This document shows positions 8,401 to 18,762 of a stretch of 64,000 nucleotides of DNA, piece after piece. Made by a program: the position numbers and the translations under genes. The DNA comes from RBG-16-34-14 sp963798865 (GTDB taxonomy: Bacteria > Bacteroidota > Ignavibacteria > Ignavibacteriales > Ignavibacteriaceae). The stretch spans positions 1 through 64,000 of the forward strand of contig CAWCVZ010000022.1 in the NCBI GenBank assembly GCA_963798865.1. The letters run 5' to 3'. Positions within the stretch are counted from its first letter, which is position 1. Every line of letters starts with the position of its first letter. The notes under the pieces were generated by a model. The model saw nothing but the letters and a program-made list of their open reading frames with translations, searched no databases and was not told where the DNA came from.

Positions 8401-10641
8401 ATGGAAAGCTCTTCTTACCAGAATATCTTTTCTAAAAAGAAATTTTTTCTTTTAATCATTCTATCATTTTTTTTTATTAATCCTTCCTTTTATTCCCAAC
8501 AGATTACTATACCTACTGGTAAAAAACAGATAACTAATGAATATGATTATACTGATTTCAGGAAAATGCATTACAAAGATAATTTTACACAATCAGTAGA
8601 TAGCAACTTGACATTACTTAGCCAATTAGGGATTGGACCTTGCTATGATGCTGTACCAAGAGATAATTATTTGTTTGTAGGCAATGGGGCATTGTTCCAG
8701 GTATTAGATGTAAGTGACCCTGAAAATCCATTTGTTATAGGTGAGGTTTTGACTGAAACAGGTAACATATCCGATATCGAATTGTATGGAGATTATGCAA
8801 TTTTTGTTTACCCTTTTACTGTGGTAAATATTGCAAATCCTGAAAATCCCTTTATTGTCTATTCAGGATCGTTCGGAATGAGTGAATTATATCTCGATGA
8901 TCATTATGCTTTTATCGATGTTCCAGCGGGAGTTCGAATTGTTGATATAGAAGATCCTTAAAACCCACTGGTATTAAGCACTGTTAATACTTATAATGAT
9001 ATAATCACCGGAATAGTTGTAAACAATAATTATTTATATATATCCGATATTTACTTTCTTACAATCTATGATATTACTGATAAAAGCAATCCACTATACA
9101 TAAATTCTTTCGGGGGAGGTTGGGCAGATTTATATATAAGGGATAATTATCTGTTCAATGCAGGTATATTTTATTTTGAAGTATATGACATTTCTGACCC
9201 GGTGGATATAGTTTATCTAAACGGAGTTGAACTTGAGGGATTTACAGTTGATATGACCGTTGCAGACAGTACTGCATTTATTACTTTTGGTAATGGAAAT
9301 AATAAGGGGATTAATATTCTGGATATTAGTAATCCTATGGATTTGCCGGAGCCTAAATATTATAATACTTTTAATTCTATCTTTGGTTATGTAAGATGTA
9401 ATGTCCGGGATGATAAAGCATACATATCTTCCTGGGTTGGTTGTGATATTTATAGTATTCAGGATAGAGATTCGATTATATATCTTTCTACTTATCTTAC
9501 TAGTACTTCAGTGTACGAAATGAAAATATATAACGATTATTTATTTTGTTCGGTTGTGGGTGGGATAAAAATAATAGACTATTCAGATCCTTATGATTTA
9601 AAAGTTATTGGGCAGTACCAGGAAAAATCATGGCTAAAAGATTTCGATTTTTCAGGTAATTATTTATATCTAATGACAGATCATTCGATTACTATCTTAA
9701 ATATTTGCAATCTCCAATTACCTGTTAAAACAAATGAAATATTTTTTCCGGATACATTAGCGTTGGAAGCAGTTGGCTCAATAACAATTAAAGATTCGTT
9801 AATGATTGTGTCACTTCCTGTAAACTATTTAACTCTAATAAATATTGAAGATCCAACTTATCCATTTAAGATAGACAGCATTCGTTCAGGTAATAGGATT
9901 CATGATTTAGAAATAAGAGATGATTATTTATTTAGTAGTGAAGGTTTTGACGGATTTAAGATATATAAATTAACCACACATCCCTATGAAGTTTATTCTG
10001 TTGATAGCGTATCATTTGCACTTTTAATAGAGGACAGTTTACTTTATACATATGTAAACTACTTTTCAATTTATGATATATCTGTTCCACTTAATCAAAT
10101 ATTATTATCAAATATATCACTACCTGGTTCTCGATCGAGAATGGAGATTAGCAAATCAAAAAATTTTTTGACATTAGCGTACAACCAAAATTTGGAAATA
10201 GTTAATGTTTTAGATCCCTTCAATCCATTTATAGCAGCATATAGCAGAAATGAAGTTTACTATTCTGTGGCTTCAAATGGCAATCTCATATTTGCTGGTA
10301 ATGGTGAAAGAGGGATAAAGGTTTTCAAAAATGATTTGATTACATCTGTAGAGAATAAAAATAATAATATTTCAATTGATAAAAATTATTTATATCAAAA
10401 TTTTCCAAATCCTTTTAATGGTACAACCAATATAAAATATTACCTTTCTGAAAGAGATTATATAAAAATAAAATTATACGATGTACTTGGGAAAGAAGTT
10501 GAGATTTTAGATGAAGGATGGAAAGAAGCTGGTTATCACCAAATAGAATTGAATACAAATAATTATGCTTCTGGAGTTTACTTATATACCCTAACAAATA
10601 AAGAAAAATTTATTTCAAGAAAAATGATTTTGCTAAAATAA
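8401..10641 (+). pseudogene. LVIVD-repeat T9SS protein A, split by an in-frame stop
   Basis: One open frame of 746 codons is interrupted by a single TAA at 8959-8961, inside a repeat where the text runs IVDIEDP-stop-NPL; other repeats have DP followed by a residue and NP. Before the stop lie a signal peptide (hydrophobic run ending near residue 34, FYSQQ) and the first LVIVD-type beta-propeller repeats. After it come many more repeats and a T9SS sorting domain (YLYQNFPNPFNG, ending SRKMILLK). A downstream ATG at 9202 could start only a truncated product lacking a signal peptide. LVIVD repeats form surface beta-propellers of unknown partner. Its close paralogue follows seven bases later. Confidence 0.8.
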
Positions 10642-10647
10642 AAAAGA

Positions 10648-12859
10648 ATGAAGATTACTTTTTTTATGTCTAATAAAATTTATTTACTGCTTTTTATAAT
10701 TGTAAACATTTACTCTTATGCCCAACAGGATAACTCAAAATCAAGAGATGATCTCTTTGTTAGCGGTAAAATGCATTACAAAGATAATTTTAGCCAAGTC
10801 TATTGATAGTAATTTAACACAGCTAAGCCACTTTGCAATAGGGCCCTGTATGGATGTTATTGTTGAAGGTAATTTAGCTTATACAGGAAATGGCGGGTTC
10901 TTCCAAATTATTGATATTACTAACCCCACTAAACCAGAAGTTATTGGAGAAGTTCTATTACCAATTGGTGAGGTTTTTGATATAGAAATATCCGGAAATT
11001 TTGCCTACATACTTGCACCATTTACAGTTATTGATATTACAGATCCATACAATCCTGAAATTATTTTTTCTGAAATAATTGGAGTAGGAACTGATGAAAT
11101 TCTAATACAAGGAAATTATGCATACTTAGGAGGATTTTCATCAATTAGTATAGTGGATATTAAAGACCCCTACAATCCTGATGTTTTAGGTTTCGCCGGA
11201 ACATCAGGGGAGATGGTAAATTCAATTGCCATTTATGATAATTATTTATATGCAACAACCTACGATGGTTTAGTGATTGATATTTTTGATATTACTAATA
11301 AAAATAATCCTGTGTGGGTAAATGGTAAATTTATTGGACATGTTGGAGGTGGTTTGTTTGTTAAAGATACACTCCTCTATGCAGGCTGTCTTTCTCAACC
11401 CCAATTTAGAATTTATAATATTTCTGATCCTTTAAACCCAACTTTATTAAACGGTTTGATATTTGAGGATGTGCCAATTGAAATATCAGTTAAAGATACA
11501 ATTGCATTTGCTTCTTTGTATACCAAAGGGTTTTCTATAATTAATATAACAAATAATAATCCTATAGAGATAGAACATATAAATACAAATTATTCCCCAT
11601 ATATTTTTAATCATTCAGTTAGTGAAAATAATCTTTTAATTTCTTTCTATTCAGGTTTTGATATTATAAATATTGAGAATATTGATTCAACATTTTATTT
11701 GGGGACATTTTTTACTTCAGATTTTATCGGTAGAATAGATATTAGGAACAATTTAATGTATTGTGCTACATATTATGGTGGATTAAAAATAATAGATTAT
11801 TTAAACCCTGAAAAACTCGAAGTCATTGGTCAATATCAGAATAAATCACCTTTTAAAGATTTAGAAGTTGGAGATAGTATTACTTATGTTTTAACCGATC
11901 ACTCAGTAATTCTTATTAATACTCAAAATCCTAATATCCCATTTTTTATTTCAGAATTAGAATTTAACAATTCCTTTAGAGATGAAGGAGCAATACTTTT
12001 AATTGATACCATTTTAATAGCATCAATAGATAAAAACTATTTTGGAATTATTAATGTTAAAAATCCATATTTACCATCATTGGTAGATAGTTTTCCTGCA
12101 AAGGGATATATTGTAGATTTAGGATATAAGGATGGAATTTTATTTAGTTCTGAAAAACATATGGGGACACAAGTTTATGATTTAAAAACCAAACCACCTA
12201 TTAATATTGGTTCTCTTTCAGAAGGATTATCATTTTCTCTATTAATAAAAAGCAATCTGTTATTTTGTTTTATGGATGGGCTTTTTATATACAATATAGA
12301 AAACCCATCAACACCATTATTAATAAAAAGCTATTTTCCTTTCGGTTCAGGTATTGTGTCAGCTGATATGTCTATATTAAATGATTATTTATTTTTAGGA
12401 TTAAGTAGAAACTTAGAAGCAATTAATATTTCTAATCCATTAAATCCATATTTAGAAGGTTATATCAGGGAAGATGATGTTTCTGCAGTAGCGTCATCTG
12501 GTAACCTTGTTTTTAAGGGAAATAGAAATAACGGGATTATTGTGTATAAAGCAGATTTTATAACTTCTGCTCAAAAGGAAATTTTATCGTCATTATCGGA
12601 ATTAACTCTTTTCCAGAATTATCCGAACCCTTTCAACAGTATGACAAACATATCGTACTATTTACCTCAATCCGGAAACGTTAATATAAAAATTTTTGAT
12701 GTTCTTGGTAATGAGATTGAAAGTTTAGTTAATGAATTCCAATATGGAGGTAAAAAGCAAATTCAGTTTAACTCTATGAATTATGCTTCAGGTGTTTACT
12801 TTGTTCAATTAAAAACCATAATGGGCGTAATAAATAAAAAAATCATTTTAATGAAATGA
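10648..12859 (+). pseudogene. LVIVD-repeat T9SS protein B, frameshifted after the signal peptide
   Basis: The natural start is ATG 10648, giving a signal peptide (YLLLFIIVNIYSYAQQ) and then GKMHYKDNFSQ, the same segment as in the upstream paralogue (RKMHYKDNFTQ). The frame then hits TGA at 10804-10806, whereas the paralogue continues VDSNLT. The next frame reads SIDSNLTQLSHFAIGPC and stays open to 12859. Removing one base near 10798 restores the gene to about 736 residues. It contains repeated LVIVD propeller blades (IVDIKDPYNPDVLG and similar) and a T9SS domain (LFQNYPNPFNS, ending KKIILMK). The ATG at 10718 in the second frame is an accident of the shift. Tandem duplication with gene A is evident. 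Confidence 0.8.
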
Positions 12860-12897
12860 TTCTTATTAAAATTTATTAATAATCTTAAAGTATTTAT

Positions 12898-14835
12898 TTA
12901 GAATTTATATTCCAGCTTCTTCCCTGCCAAAAATAAAATGCTTGCTAAAGCTAAAGAGATAATAATTATTGATAAATAAGGTGAGAATCCAAAAGCAGTT
13001 GGAATATCTCCGAGTATCATACAAAAGATTGCTGTTACAATTGCATAAGGCAGTTGTGTCCTTACGTGATCCATAAGATCGCATCCTGATGCAATTGCAC
13101 TTAGAATTGTTGTATCCGAAATTGGCGAGCAGTGATCTCCGAAAACGGCGCCTGCCAAAACTGAGCTTATAACTCCATGAAGAATAAGCGTACTATCATA
13201 AGATCCGTAATTATTTAATACACTGACTGAATGTGCAAGGGGAATAACAATGGGCATCATAATAGCCATTGTGCCCCAGCTTGTACCCGTTGAGAAACTT
13301 GTTAATGCACAGGCAAGAAAAACTATAACCGGTAAATACCTTGGATTAATTGCTTCAGAGATCATTCCAACAATGTAATCTGTTGTTTTCATCTCTTTGG
13401 TTATTGCACCAATTGACCATGCAAGTGTTAAAATTATTAATGCGAGAAACATTGAGCGGACACCGTTAAACCATGCTTCAACAGTTTCATTCAGGTTTAA
13501 TATCTTTTGAGAAATAATCATTATTGCTGCAACAATGCAGGAAGAAAAACCCGACCATAATAATGCCAGGTAAGAATTTGAATTCCCGATGATCTCGCGG
13601 ATACCATAATTTGTTATTCCCTGTTCCTGAAGAGAATTAATCCCGGTAAAAACTAAACCGATAATTGTTCCTGCAATAAAAACCAAAAGCGGAATAACAC
13701 CATTATACCATCTTGCTTTTGTACTTTCACCAAGAACATCATTAGCATCTTCCAGGTTTTTTATTTGGATTCCATCCCTGCTTACCTTACCTGTTGTTAC
13801 AGCTCTTCTTTCAGCTTTCAGCATTGGTCCAAAATCCCGCTCAAAGTATGAGACCATAAAAACAAAAATGAGCATTGCTATAGGATAAAACCTGTATGGA
13901 ATTGTCTGTAGAAAAATACTGTAAGCATTTTCAGTTGAGCTTATTGCATTCAATCCATCCTGTATCAATCCTATTTCAAATCCAATCCAGCTGCTTACGA
14001 TAAATATACTTGCAACAGGGGCTGCAGTGGCATCCACAATAAATGAAAGTTTCTCGCGGGAAATTCTCATCTTGTCGGTTACAGGTCTCATTAAATTTCC
14101 AACTATCAGGCAGTTAGCATAGTCATCAAAGAAAATAATTAAGCCTGAAAGCCAGGTGGCAATTAGTCCTGATTTTCTTTTCTTTGCAAACCTGATCATT
14201 AAATTTGCTATTCCTCTTGTTCCGCCGCTTTTTGAAATTAACCCGATGAGTCCGCCAAACAAAAAAGTAAAAACAACAATCTGTATATGAGAATAATCGG
14301 AAAGAGCATTTATTATGTACGTATCTATTAACCTGAGTATACCTACGAAAGGGTTATAATCATATATAAAAACTGCACCGATATAAACTCCAACCATTAA
14401 TGAAATTATAACCTGTCTGAAAATTAATGCGAGAAGTATTGCAATAAGAGGAGGAAGCAAACTTAAAATTCCCGGTACTATTCTTATTGAAGCCGAAGAT
14501 TTAAACCCAATAAGATAACATTCAAAATTCCCTGTTTGATTTATTGTGAGTGTTGTATCAACTTTTCCTTTTGTAATATTCAAAGGGCGGATCATTTCAT
14601 AATCATCATTAACAATATGGAGTTTTACAGTTTTTAAAGTGTCAGGCAGGTTTTCTATTTTAACTGAGAATTCTATTCCATTGAGAGCAAGTTTTGGGAC
14701 TGAAATATTCTGCGCTCTTGCTGTGCATGCAATTAGAAAGAGAATGAGAATAAGAAAAATATTTTTCAAAAGTATTAAATTCGTTAGTGGATTCGTTAAT
14801 GCCGAGAAATATAGTTCCAGAATTAAAAAAATCAA
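12898..14835 (-). CDS. NhaC-family Na+/H+ antiporter with N-terminal exported domain
   Basis: 645 residues. The C-terminal 520 are a polytopic NhaC-type antiporter (FGGLIGLISKSGGTRGI, FFDDYANCLIVGNLMRP, SFSTGTSWGTMAIMMPI, GDHCSPISDTTILSA). About 120 residues precede it: a signal-like segment ending CTARAQ, a small beta-rich domain, then the first membrane helix. The product should exchange Na+ or Li+, or a small organic substrate, for H+ at the inner membrane. The listed start is the first ATG, but a TTG at 14769 (then KNIFLILILF) gives a more typical signal peptide and leaves 110 bases for divergent promoters. It converges on LVIVD gene B. Confidence 0.85.
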   Translation of the reverse strand: MIFLILELYFSALTNPLTNLILLKNIFLILILFLIACTARAQNISVPKLALNGIEFSVKIENLPDTLKTVKLHIVNDDYEMIRPLNITKGKVDTTLTINQTGNFECYLIGFKSSASIRIVPGILSLLPPLIAILLALIFRQVIISLMVGVYIGAVFIYDYNPFVGILRLIDTYIINALSDYSHIQIVVFTFLFGGLIGLISKSGGTRGIANLMIRFAKKRKSGLIATWLSGLIIFFDDYANCLIVGNLMRPVTDKMRISREKLSFIVDATAAPVASIFIVSSWIGFEIGLIQDGLNAISSTENAYSIFLQTIPYRFYPIAMLIFVFMVSYFERDFGPMLKAERRAVTTGKVSRDGIQIKNLEDANDVLGESTKARWYNGVIPLLVFIAGTIIGLVFTGINSLQEQGITNYGIREIIGNSNSYLALLWSGFSSCIVAAIMIISQKILNLNETVEAWFNGVRSMFLALIILTLAWSIGAITKEMKTTDYIVGMISEAINPRYLPVIVFLACALTSFSTGTSWGTMAIMMPIVIPLAHSVSVLNNYGSYDSTLILHGVISSVLAGAVFGDHCSPISDTTILSAIASGCDLMDHVRTQLPYAIVTAIFCMILGDIPTAFGFSPYLSIIIISLALASILFLAGKKLEYKF

Positions 14836-14879
14836 AAATAAAATATTATATTTTGGTACAATCTCAGAAAAAAAATTAA

Positions 14880-15617
14880 ATGAAGAATTTACTATTGTTA
14901 ATGTTTTTACTCCTTTTTTTCGGATGTGAACGAAAGCCGGGAGAAGTTACTACAGAAAAAATTAGTTCTGCTGTAATTAAAGACCTTGTTAAAGATGCAA
15001 TTGATATGAATACGATTGCAAATAATAAACTTTCCAACCTTATTGATTATTCAATTCCTGAATCAAAGAATTATAATTCTGTAATAGTTGACAGCATAAT
15101 TGCAAATAATAAGACCTATTATTATGTGCTTCTTGAAAATCCGAATCCGACTTGTAACAGGTTTGCTGTTTATGATTCCCTGCTTACCCCTGTTCTTAAA
15201 GATGAATCGTTAAATGGAAATTTATCACTGGAAAAAATTAAATCAGGAAGTAAGGATTTTATTAAAGTAGATGAAGCATACTTATCGAAGGATACTCTTT
15301 TATTGAACAGGCTATCCCTTTACTCATCAAACCCATCCGGTTTTTCTATGGTTTTCAGAATTTATACAAAGCTTGCCAAACCAGATATTGAATATTTTCA
15401 GGATGTTGTTGAGCTGTCTGATACATTAATCCGCACTAAAATAAGCAGTTCAAAAAAATCGGAAATAAATAATAAGGAGGATTATTTTATTTTTATTCCG
15501 GCAACAAATGTTTACATATCAAATGATAATTTATTTGATGAGTTTATTAAAAAGGAAGTCGGAAGCTTTAACTACAACCCAGTTAAAAAAGAATTAACCG
15601 ATTCAACAAAAAAATAA
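14880..15617 (+). CDS. Hypothetical lipoprotein
   Basis: 245 residues with a lipoprotein signal: MKNLLLLMFLLLFFGC, lipid-modified Cys expected at 16. The rest is soluble and strand-rich, with no recognised domain. It contains YYYVLLENPNPTCNRF and ends in a charged tail. It heads a tight operon: its TAA overlaps the next ATG by one base, and that gene's stop likewise overlaps sixA. It is divergent from nhaC. Confidence 0.65.
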   Translation: MKNLLLLMFLLLFFGCERKPGEVTTEKISSAVIKDLVKDAIDMNTIANNKLSNLIDYSIPESKNYNSVIVDSIIANNKTYYYVLLENPNPTCNRFAVYDSLLTPVLKDESLNGNLSLEKIKSGSKDFIKVDEAYLSKDTLLLNRLSLYSSNPSGFSMVFRIYTKLAKPDIEYFQDVVELSDTLIRTKISSSKKSEINNKEDYFIFIPATNVYISNDNLFDEFIKKEVGSFNYNPVKKELTDSTKK

Positions 15618-15913
15618 TGTACAAACTTTTAATTTTTTTGAAGAAGACAGACAATAAAGAAATTATTAATCTCTTTAATGATTATACATTAAAATATCTC
15701 TCCGAAATTGTTGGAACTGAAGTTAGAGCAGCAGATGTTGAAAGTAATCTTTTAACAGAAACTAAATACATGAAATTCTGCGAAGCGGATATTCCCTCTA
15801 AAGATGAATGGGATAATAAAATGAATTCTGAAACAGGTAAAGAATTAAATAAACATCTTATGGACTTCCACCAGTTTGTAGATTTAATTTTTGTTAATTA
15901 CAGGGATAAATAA
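15617..15913 (+). CDS. Hypothetical protein in sixA operon
   Basis: 98 residues starting MYKLLIFLKKTDN, acidic and mixed alpha/beta. The opening strand and compact size resemble dimeric ferredoxin-like folds, but no family was identified. It overlaps its neighbours by one base on each side (TAATG junctions), so translational coupling with the lipoprotein upstream and SixA downstream is likely. Confidence 0.6.
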   Translation: MYKLLIFLKKTDNKEIINLFNDYTLKYLSEIVGTEVRAADVESNLLTETKYMKFCEADIPSKDEWDNKMNSETGKELNKHLMDFHQFVDLIFVNYRDK

Positions 15914-16392
15914 TGAATTTGTATTTAATCAGGCATGGAGATGCTGAGCCGGTTTCTGCAATTAAACCTGATAATAAAAGAGAATTAACTTCTAAAGGAA
16001 AAGAGACAATAAGGAAAGCAGCTGAAGGATGGAAGAAAATAATTAAATCATTTGATGTAATTGCATCCTCACCATTTATTCGTGCTGTACAAACTGCTGA
16101 AATTATAGCAGCGGTTTATAATCATAAAGATAAAATTATCACTGATAAAAAAATTACAAGCGGCAGCAGGTTTGAAGACTTAACAGATTTTATAAAATCT
16201 TTTGATGAAGATGATATTGCAATTGTCGGGCATGAACCCGATATGTCGAAACATCTTTCATCATTTGTTTCATCTTCCGGAATGTATGCAGAATTTAAAA
16301 AGGGCTGCCTGGCAAAAATTAAATTTGAGGGAAAGATTAGAGCCGGAAGCGGGACACTGGAGTATTTAATCCCTTTAGACCTGTTTAAATAA
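15913..16392 (+). CDS. sixA: SixA-like phosphohistidine phosphatase
   Basis: 159 residues of the histidine phosphatase superfamily. The catalytic motif is RHGD at 7-10, with the nucleophile at H8. A SSPFIRAVQTAEI segment carries the second conserved arginine, and the second histidine is in IVGHEPDMS. The length fits SixA, which removes phosphate from histidine on phosphotransfer proteins. Alternatives within the branch are small-molecule phosphatases. It is the last gene of the three-gene operon; its stop codon lies within the A-run that, on the opposite strand, is the U-tail of the SRP RNA. Confidence 0.85.
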   Translation: MNLYLIRHGDAEPVSAIKPDNKRELTSKGKETIRKAAEGWKKIIKSFDVIASSPFIRAVQTAEIIAAVYNHKDKIITDKKITSGSRFEDLTDFIKSFDEDDIAIVGHEPDMSKHLSSFVSSSGMYAEFKKGCLAKIKFEGKIRAGSGTLEYLIPLDLFK

Positions 16393-16398
16393 AAAAAA

Positions 16399-16487
16399 CC
16401 GGGAAACCGCTTACATGAGGTTGTACTTACCGCTGCTTCCTTCCGGATCTGACGGGATTAGGCACTAACTCATCAAACGGCTCCCGA
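16399..16487 (-). ncRNA. ffs: Signal recognition particle RNA, small bacterial type
   Basis: Read on the minus strand, the segment contains the hallmark SRP domain IV sequence GGAAGGAAGCAGC flanked by pairing bases (GATCC upstream, GGTAAG after). The ends close into a long hairpin: CGGGAGCCG at the 5' end pairs with CGGTTTCCCG at the 3' end, and ATGAG with CTCAT inside. The 3' end runs into a U-stretch (16391-16398), so the closing stem also works as the terminator. The roughly 89-base size matches 4.5S-type RNA, which binds Ffh for co-translational targeting. Confidence 0.95.
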
Positions 16488-16751
16488 TTTTTTAATGTGA
16501 ATATATAAATACTCACGGCTATTATAAGGGGTGGTAAAATCTTAAATAATATTCAATATAGCAAGAAAATTCTTTTAATAAATTTTCCCCGGTCTTATGC
16601 AATTATTCAATAACAAAAATCTTTAACGAAAATATTTTAAAACGATTTTCAATATATTATTGCTTATAACCTTATCTTCTTTTAACTTTTTAAGGCTAAA
16701 AGTGGAACATCAGAGCTTTAATTCAAACTTAAAATATTGAGGAGTAATTTG

Positions 16752-18641
16752 ATGGCAGATCAAAAATTATCCGGCGAAGTTTTTTATCCAACGGATGCAG
16801 TTAAAAATCATGCTAATGCAAAATGCGATGAGCTTTACCAATTCGCCGCTAAAGACAGGTATGCTTTCTGGGCAAAAGAAGCTGAGAATCTACATTGGTT
16901 TAAAAAGTGGGATAAAGTAATTGATGATTCAAATAAACCTTTTTTCAAATGGTTTACAGGCGGAAAAACTAATATCGCCTACAATTGTTTAGATGTTCAT
17001 GTAAAAACTTTCAGGCGTAATAAGCTTGCTTTTATCTGGGAGGGTGAAAACGGAGATTTTAAAGCTTTATCTTATTTTGCTTTAAGAAGAGAAACATGCA
17101 AGTTCGCAAATATCTTAAAAAGTCTTGGAGTTCAAAAAGGAGACCGTGTAACTATTTATATGGGAAGAGTTCCCGAGATTATTATTGCAATGCTTGCCTG
17201 TGCAAGAATTGGAGCCGTTCATTCAGTGGTTTACGGAGGATTTTCTGTTGAAGCTTTACACGAAAGACTTGAAGACAGCCAGTCAAAAGTATTAATTGTT
17301 GCAGATGGAGCTTTCCAGCGCGGTAAAATTGTTGAACTGAAAAAAATTGCAGATGAAGCTTTGCAGAGAGCAGCCACAGTTCAAAGTGTTGTGGTTGTTA
17401 AACGTACCGGTCACCAGATTACTATGGAACAGGGACGTGATATGTGGTACCATGAATTAATGGCTCTGCCAATAGCAAATAATTCCTGTTCTGTTGAAGA
17501 GACTGATGCCGAAGATCCTTTATTTCTGCTCTACACATCCGGAACAACCGGAAAGCCTAAAGCAATACTTCATACTCACGGCGGATACATGGTTGGAACA
17601 TATTCAACACTAAAATATGTATTCGATATTCATGAAGATGACAGGTTCTGGTGCGCTGCTGATCCGGGCTGGATTACCGGACACAGCTACATTGTTTATG
17701 GTCCACTGTTAAATGGCGCTACATCTTTTATGTATGAAGGCGCTCCATCATATCCATTTCCAAACCGCTGGTGGTCTATGATTGAAAAGTATGGAATAAA
17801 TATTCTTTACACTGCGCCGACAGCTATCAGGGGATTTATGCGTTATGGCGATGCCTGGCCAAACCGTCATGATCTTTCTTCACTTCGTTTGCTCGGTAGT
17901 GTGGGAGAGCCAATTAATCCTGAAGCATGGAGATGGTATCACAAAGTTATTGGAAAAGAAAAATGCCCGATAATGGATACCTGGTGGCAGACAGAAACCG
18001 GAATGTTTATGATAACTCCTATGCCCTGTACCCCTTTAAAACCCGGTTCAGGTACAAAACCATTTCCCGGAATTGAAGCTGATATTGTTGATGAGCAAGG
18101 AAATTCTGTTAAACCTAATGATGAAGGTTTTTTAGTTATTAAAACTCCCTGGCCTGCAATGGTAAGAACAATTTATAATGATCCTGACAGATATGTAAAT
18201 CAATACTGGAGTAAATACCCGGGAATGTATATGACGGGGGATTCTGCACGAAAGGATGAAGATGGTTACTTCTGGGTAATCGGCAGAGTTGATGATGTAA
18301 TAAAAGTTTCAGGATACCGCCTTGGAACTGCAGAAATTGAGAGTGCACTTGTCAGTCATCATGCTGTTGCAGAAGCTGCTGCAATTGGATTGCCTCATGA
18401 TGTTAAAGGAAATGCAATATATGCATATGTAATTCTTAAAGCTGGAGTAACAAAAACGGATACACTGGTTGAGGAATTAAGGCAGCACGTTGGGCATGAG
18501 GTTGGTCCGATTGCAAAACCTGAACATATTGATATTGTTGATTCTTTGCCCAAAACAAGAAGTGGAAAGATTATGAGAAGAGTTCTTAAAGCAAAAGCAC
18601 TTGGTCAGGATCCCGGAAATCTATCTACACTTGAGGAATAA
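16752..18641 (+). CDS. acs: Acetyl-CoA synthetase
   Basis: 629 residues of the ANL (acyl/aryl-CoA synthetase) superfamily, making acetyl-CoA from acetate, ATP and CoA in the cytoplasm. The P-loop is YTSGTTGKPKAI. The acetate-pocket and A5 motif is WWQTETGMFMITP, with the Trp that limits Acs to short acids. The C-terminal catalytic lysine is in PKTRSGKIMRR, the usual site of acetylation control. ATG 16752 was chosen because AGGAG lies eight bases before it; a TTG at 16737 would place that ribosome binding site inside the gene. It stands alone. It could activate acetate released by the citrate lyase coded at 36-38.9 kb, as an inference. Confidence 0.94.
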   Translation: MADQKLSGEVFYPTDAVKNHANAKCDELYQFAAKDRYAFWAKEAENLHWFKKWDKVIDDSNKPFFKWFTGGKTNIAYNCLDVHVKTFRRNKLAFIWEGENGDFKALSYFALRRETCKFANILKSLGVQKGDRVTIYMGRVPEIIIAMLACARIGAVHSVVYGGFSVEALHERLEDSQSKVLIVADGAFQRGKIVELKKIADEALQRAATVQSVVVVKRTGHQITMEQGRDMWYHELMALPIANNSCSVEETDAEDPLFLLYTSGTTGKPKAILHTHGGYMVGTYSTLKYVFDIHEDDRFWCAADPGWITGHSYIVYGPLLNGATSFMYEGAPSYPFPNRWWSMIEKYGINILYTAPTAIRGFMRYGDAWPNRHDLSSLRLLGSVGEPINPEAWRWYHKVIGKEKCPIMDTWWQTETGMFMITPMPCTPLKPGSGTKPFPGIEADIVDEQGNSVKPNDEGFLVIKTPWPAMVRTIYNDPDRYVNQYWSKYPGMYMTGDSARKDEDGYFWVIGRVDDVIKVSGYRLGTAEIESALVSHHAVAEAAAIGLPHDVKGNAIYAYVILKAGVTKTDTLVEELRQHVGHEVGPIAKPEHIDIVDSLPKTRSGKIMRRVLKAKALGQDPGNLSTLEE

Positions 18642-18762
18642 TATTTAATTTTTGTTCCGTTGAAATTTCATCAACAGAGTTTTAAAAAAGCATTGGATTT
18701 TAATGCCCTGCCCTTATATTTACGACTTGTTTATTCATTTATAGAAAAGCTCGTAAAATTTT

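Noticed and set aside
10718..10800. ATG at 10718 as the start of LVIVD gene B
   Set aside because: It gives a start without a signal peptide in the wrong frame; the frame from 10648 has the signal peptide and the segment shared with the paralogue.
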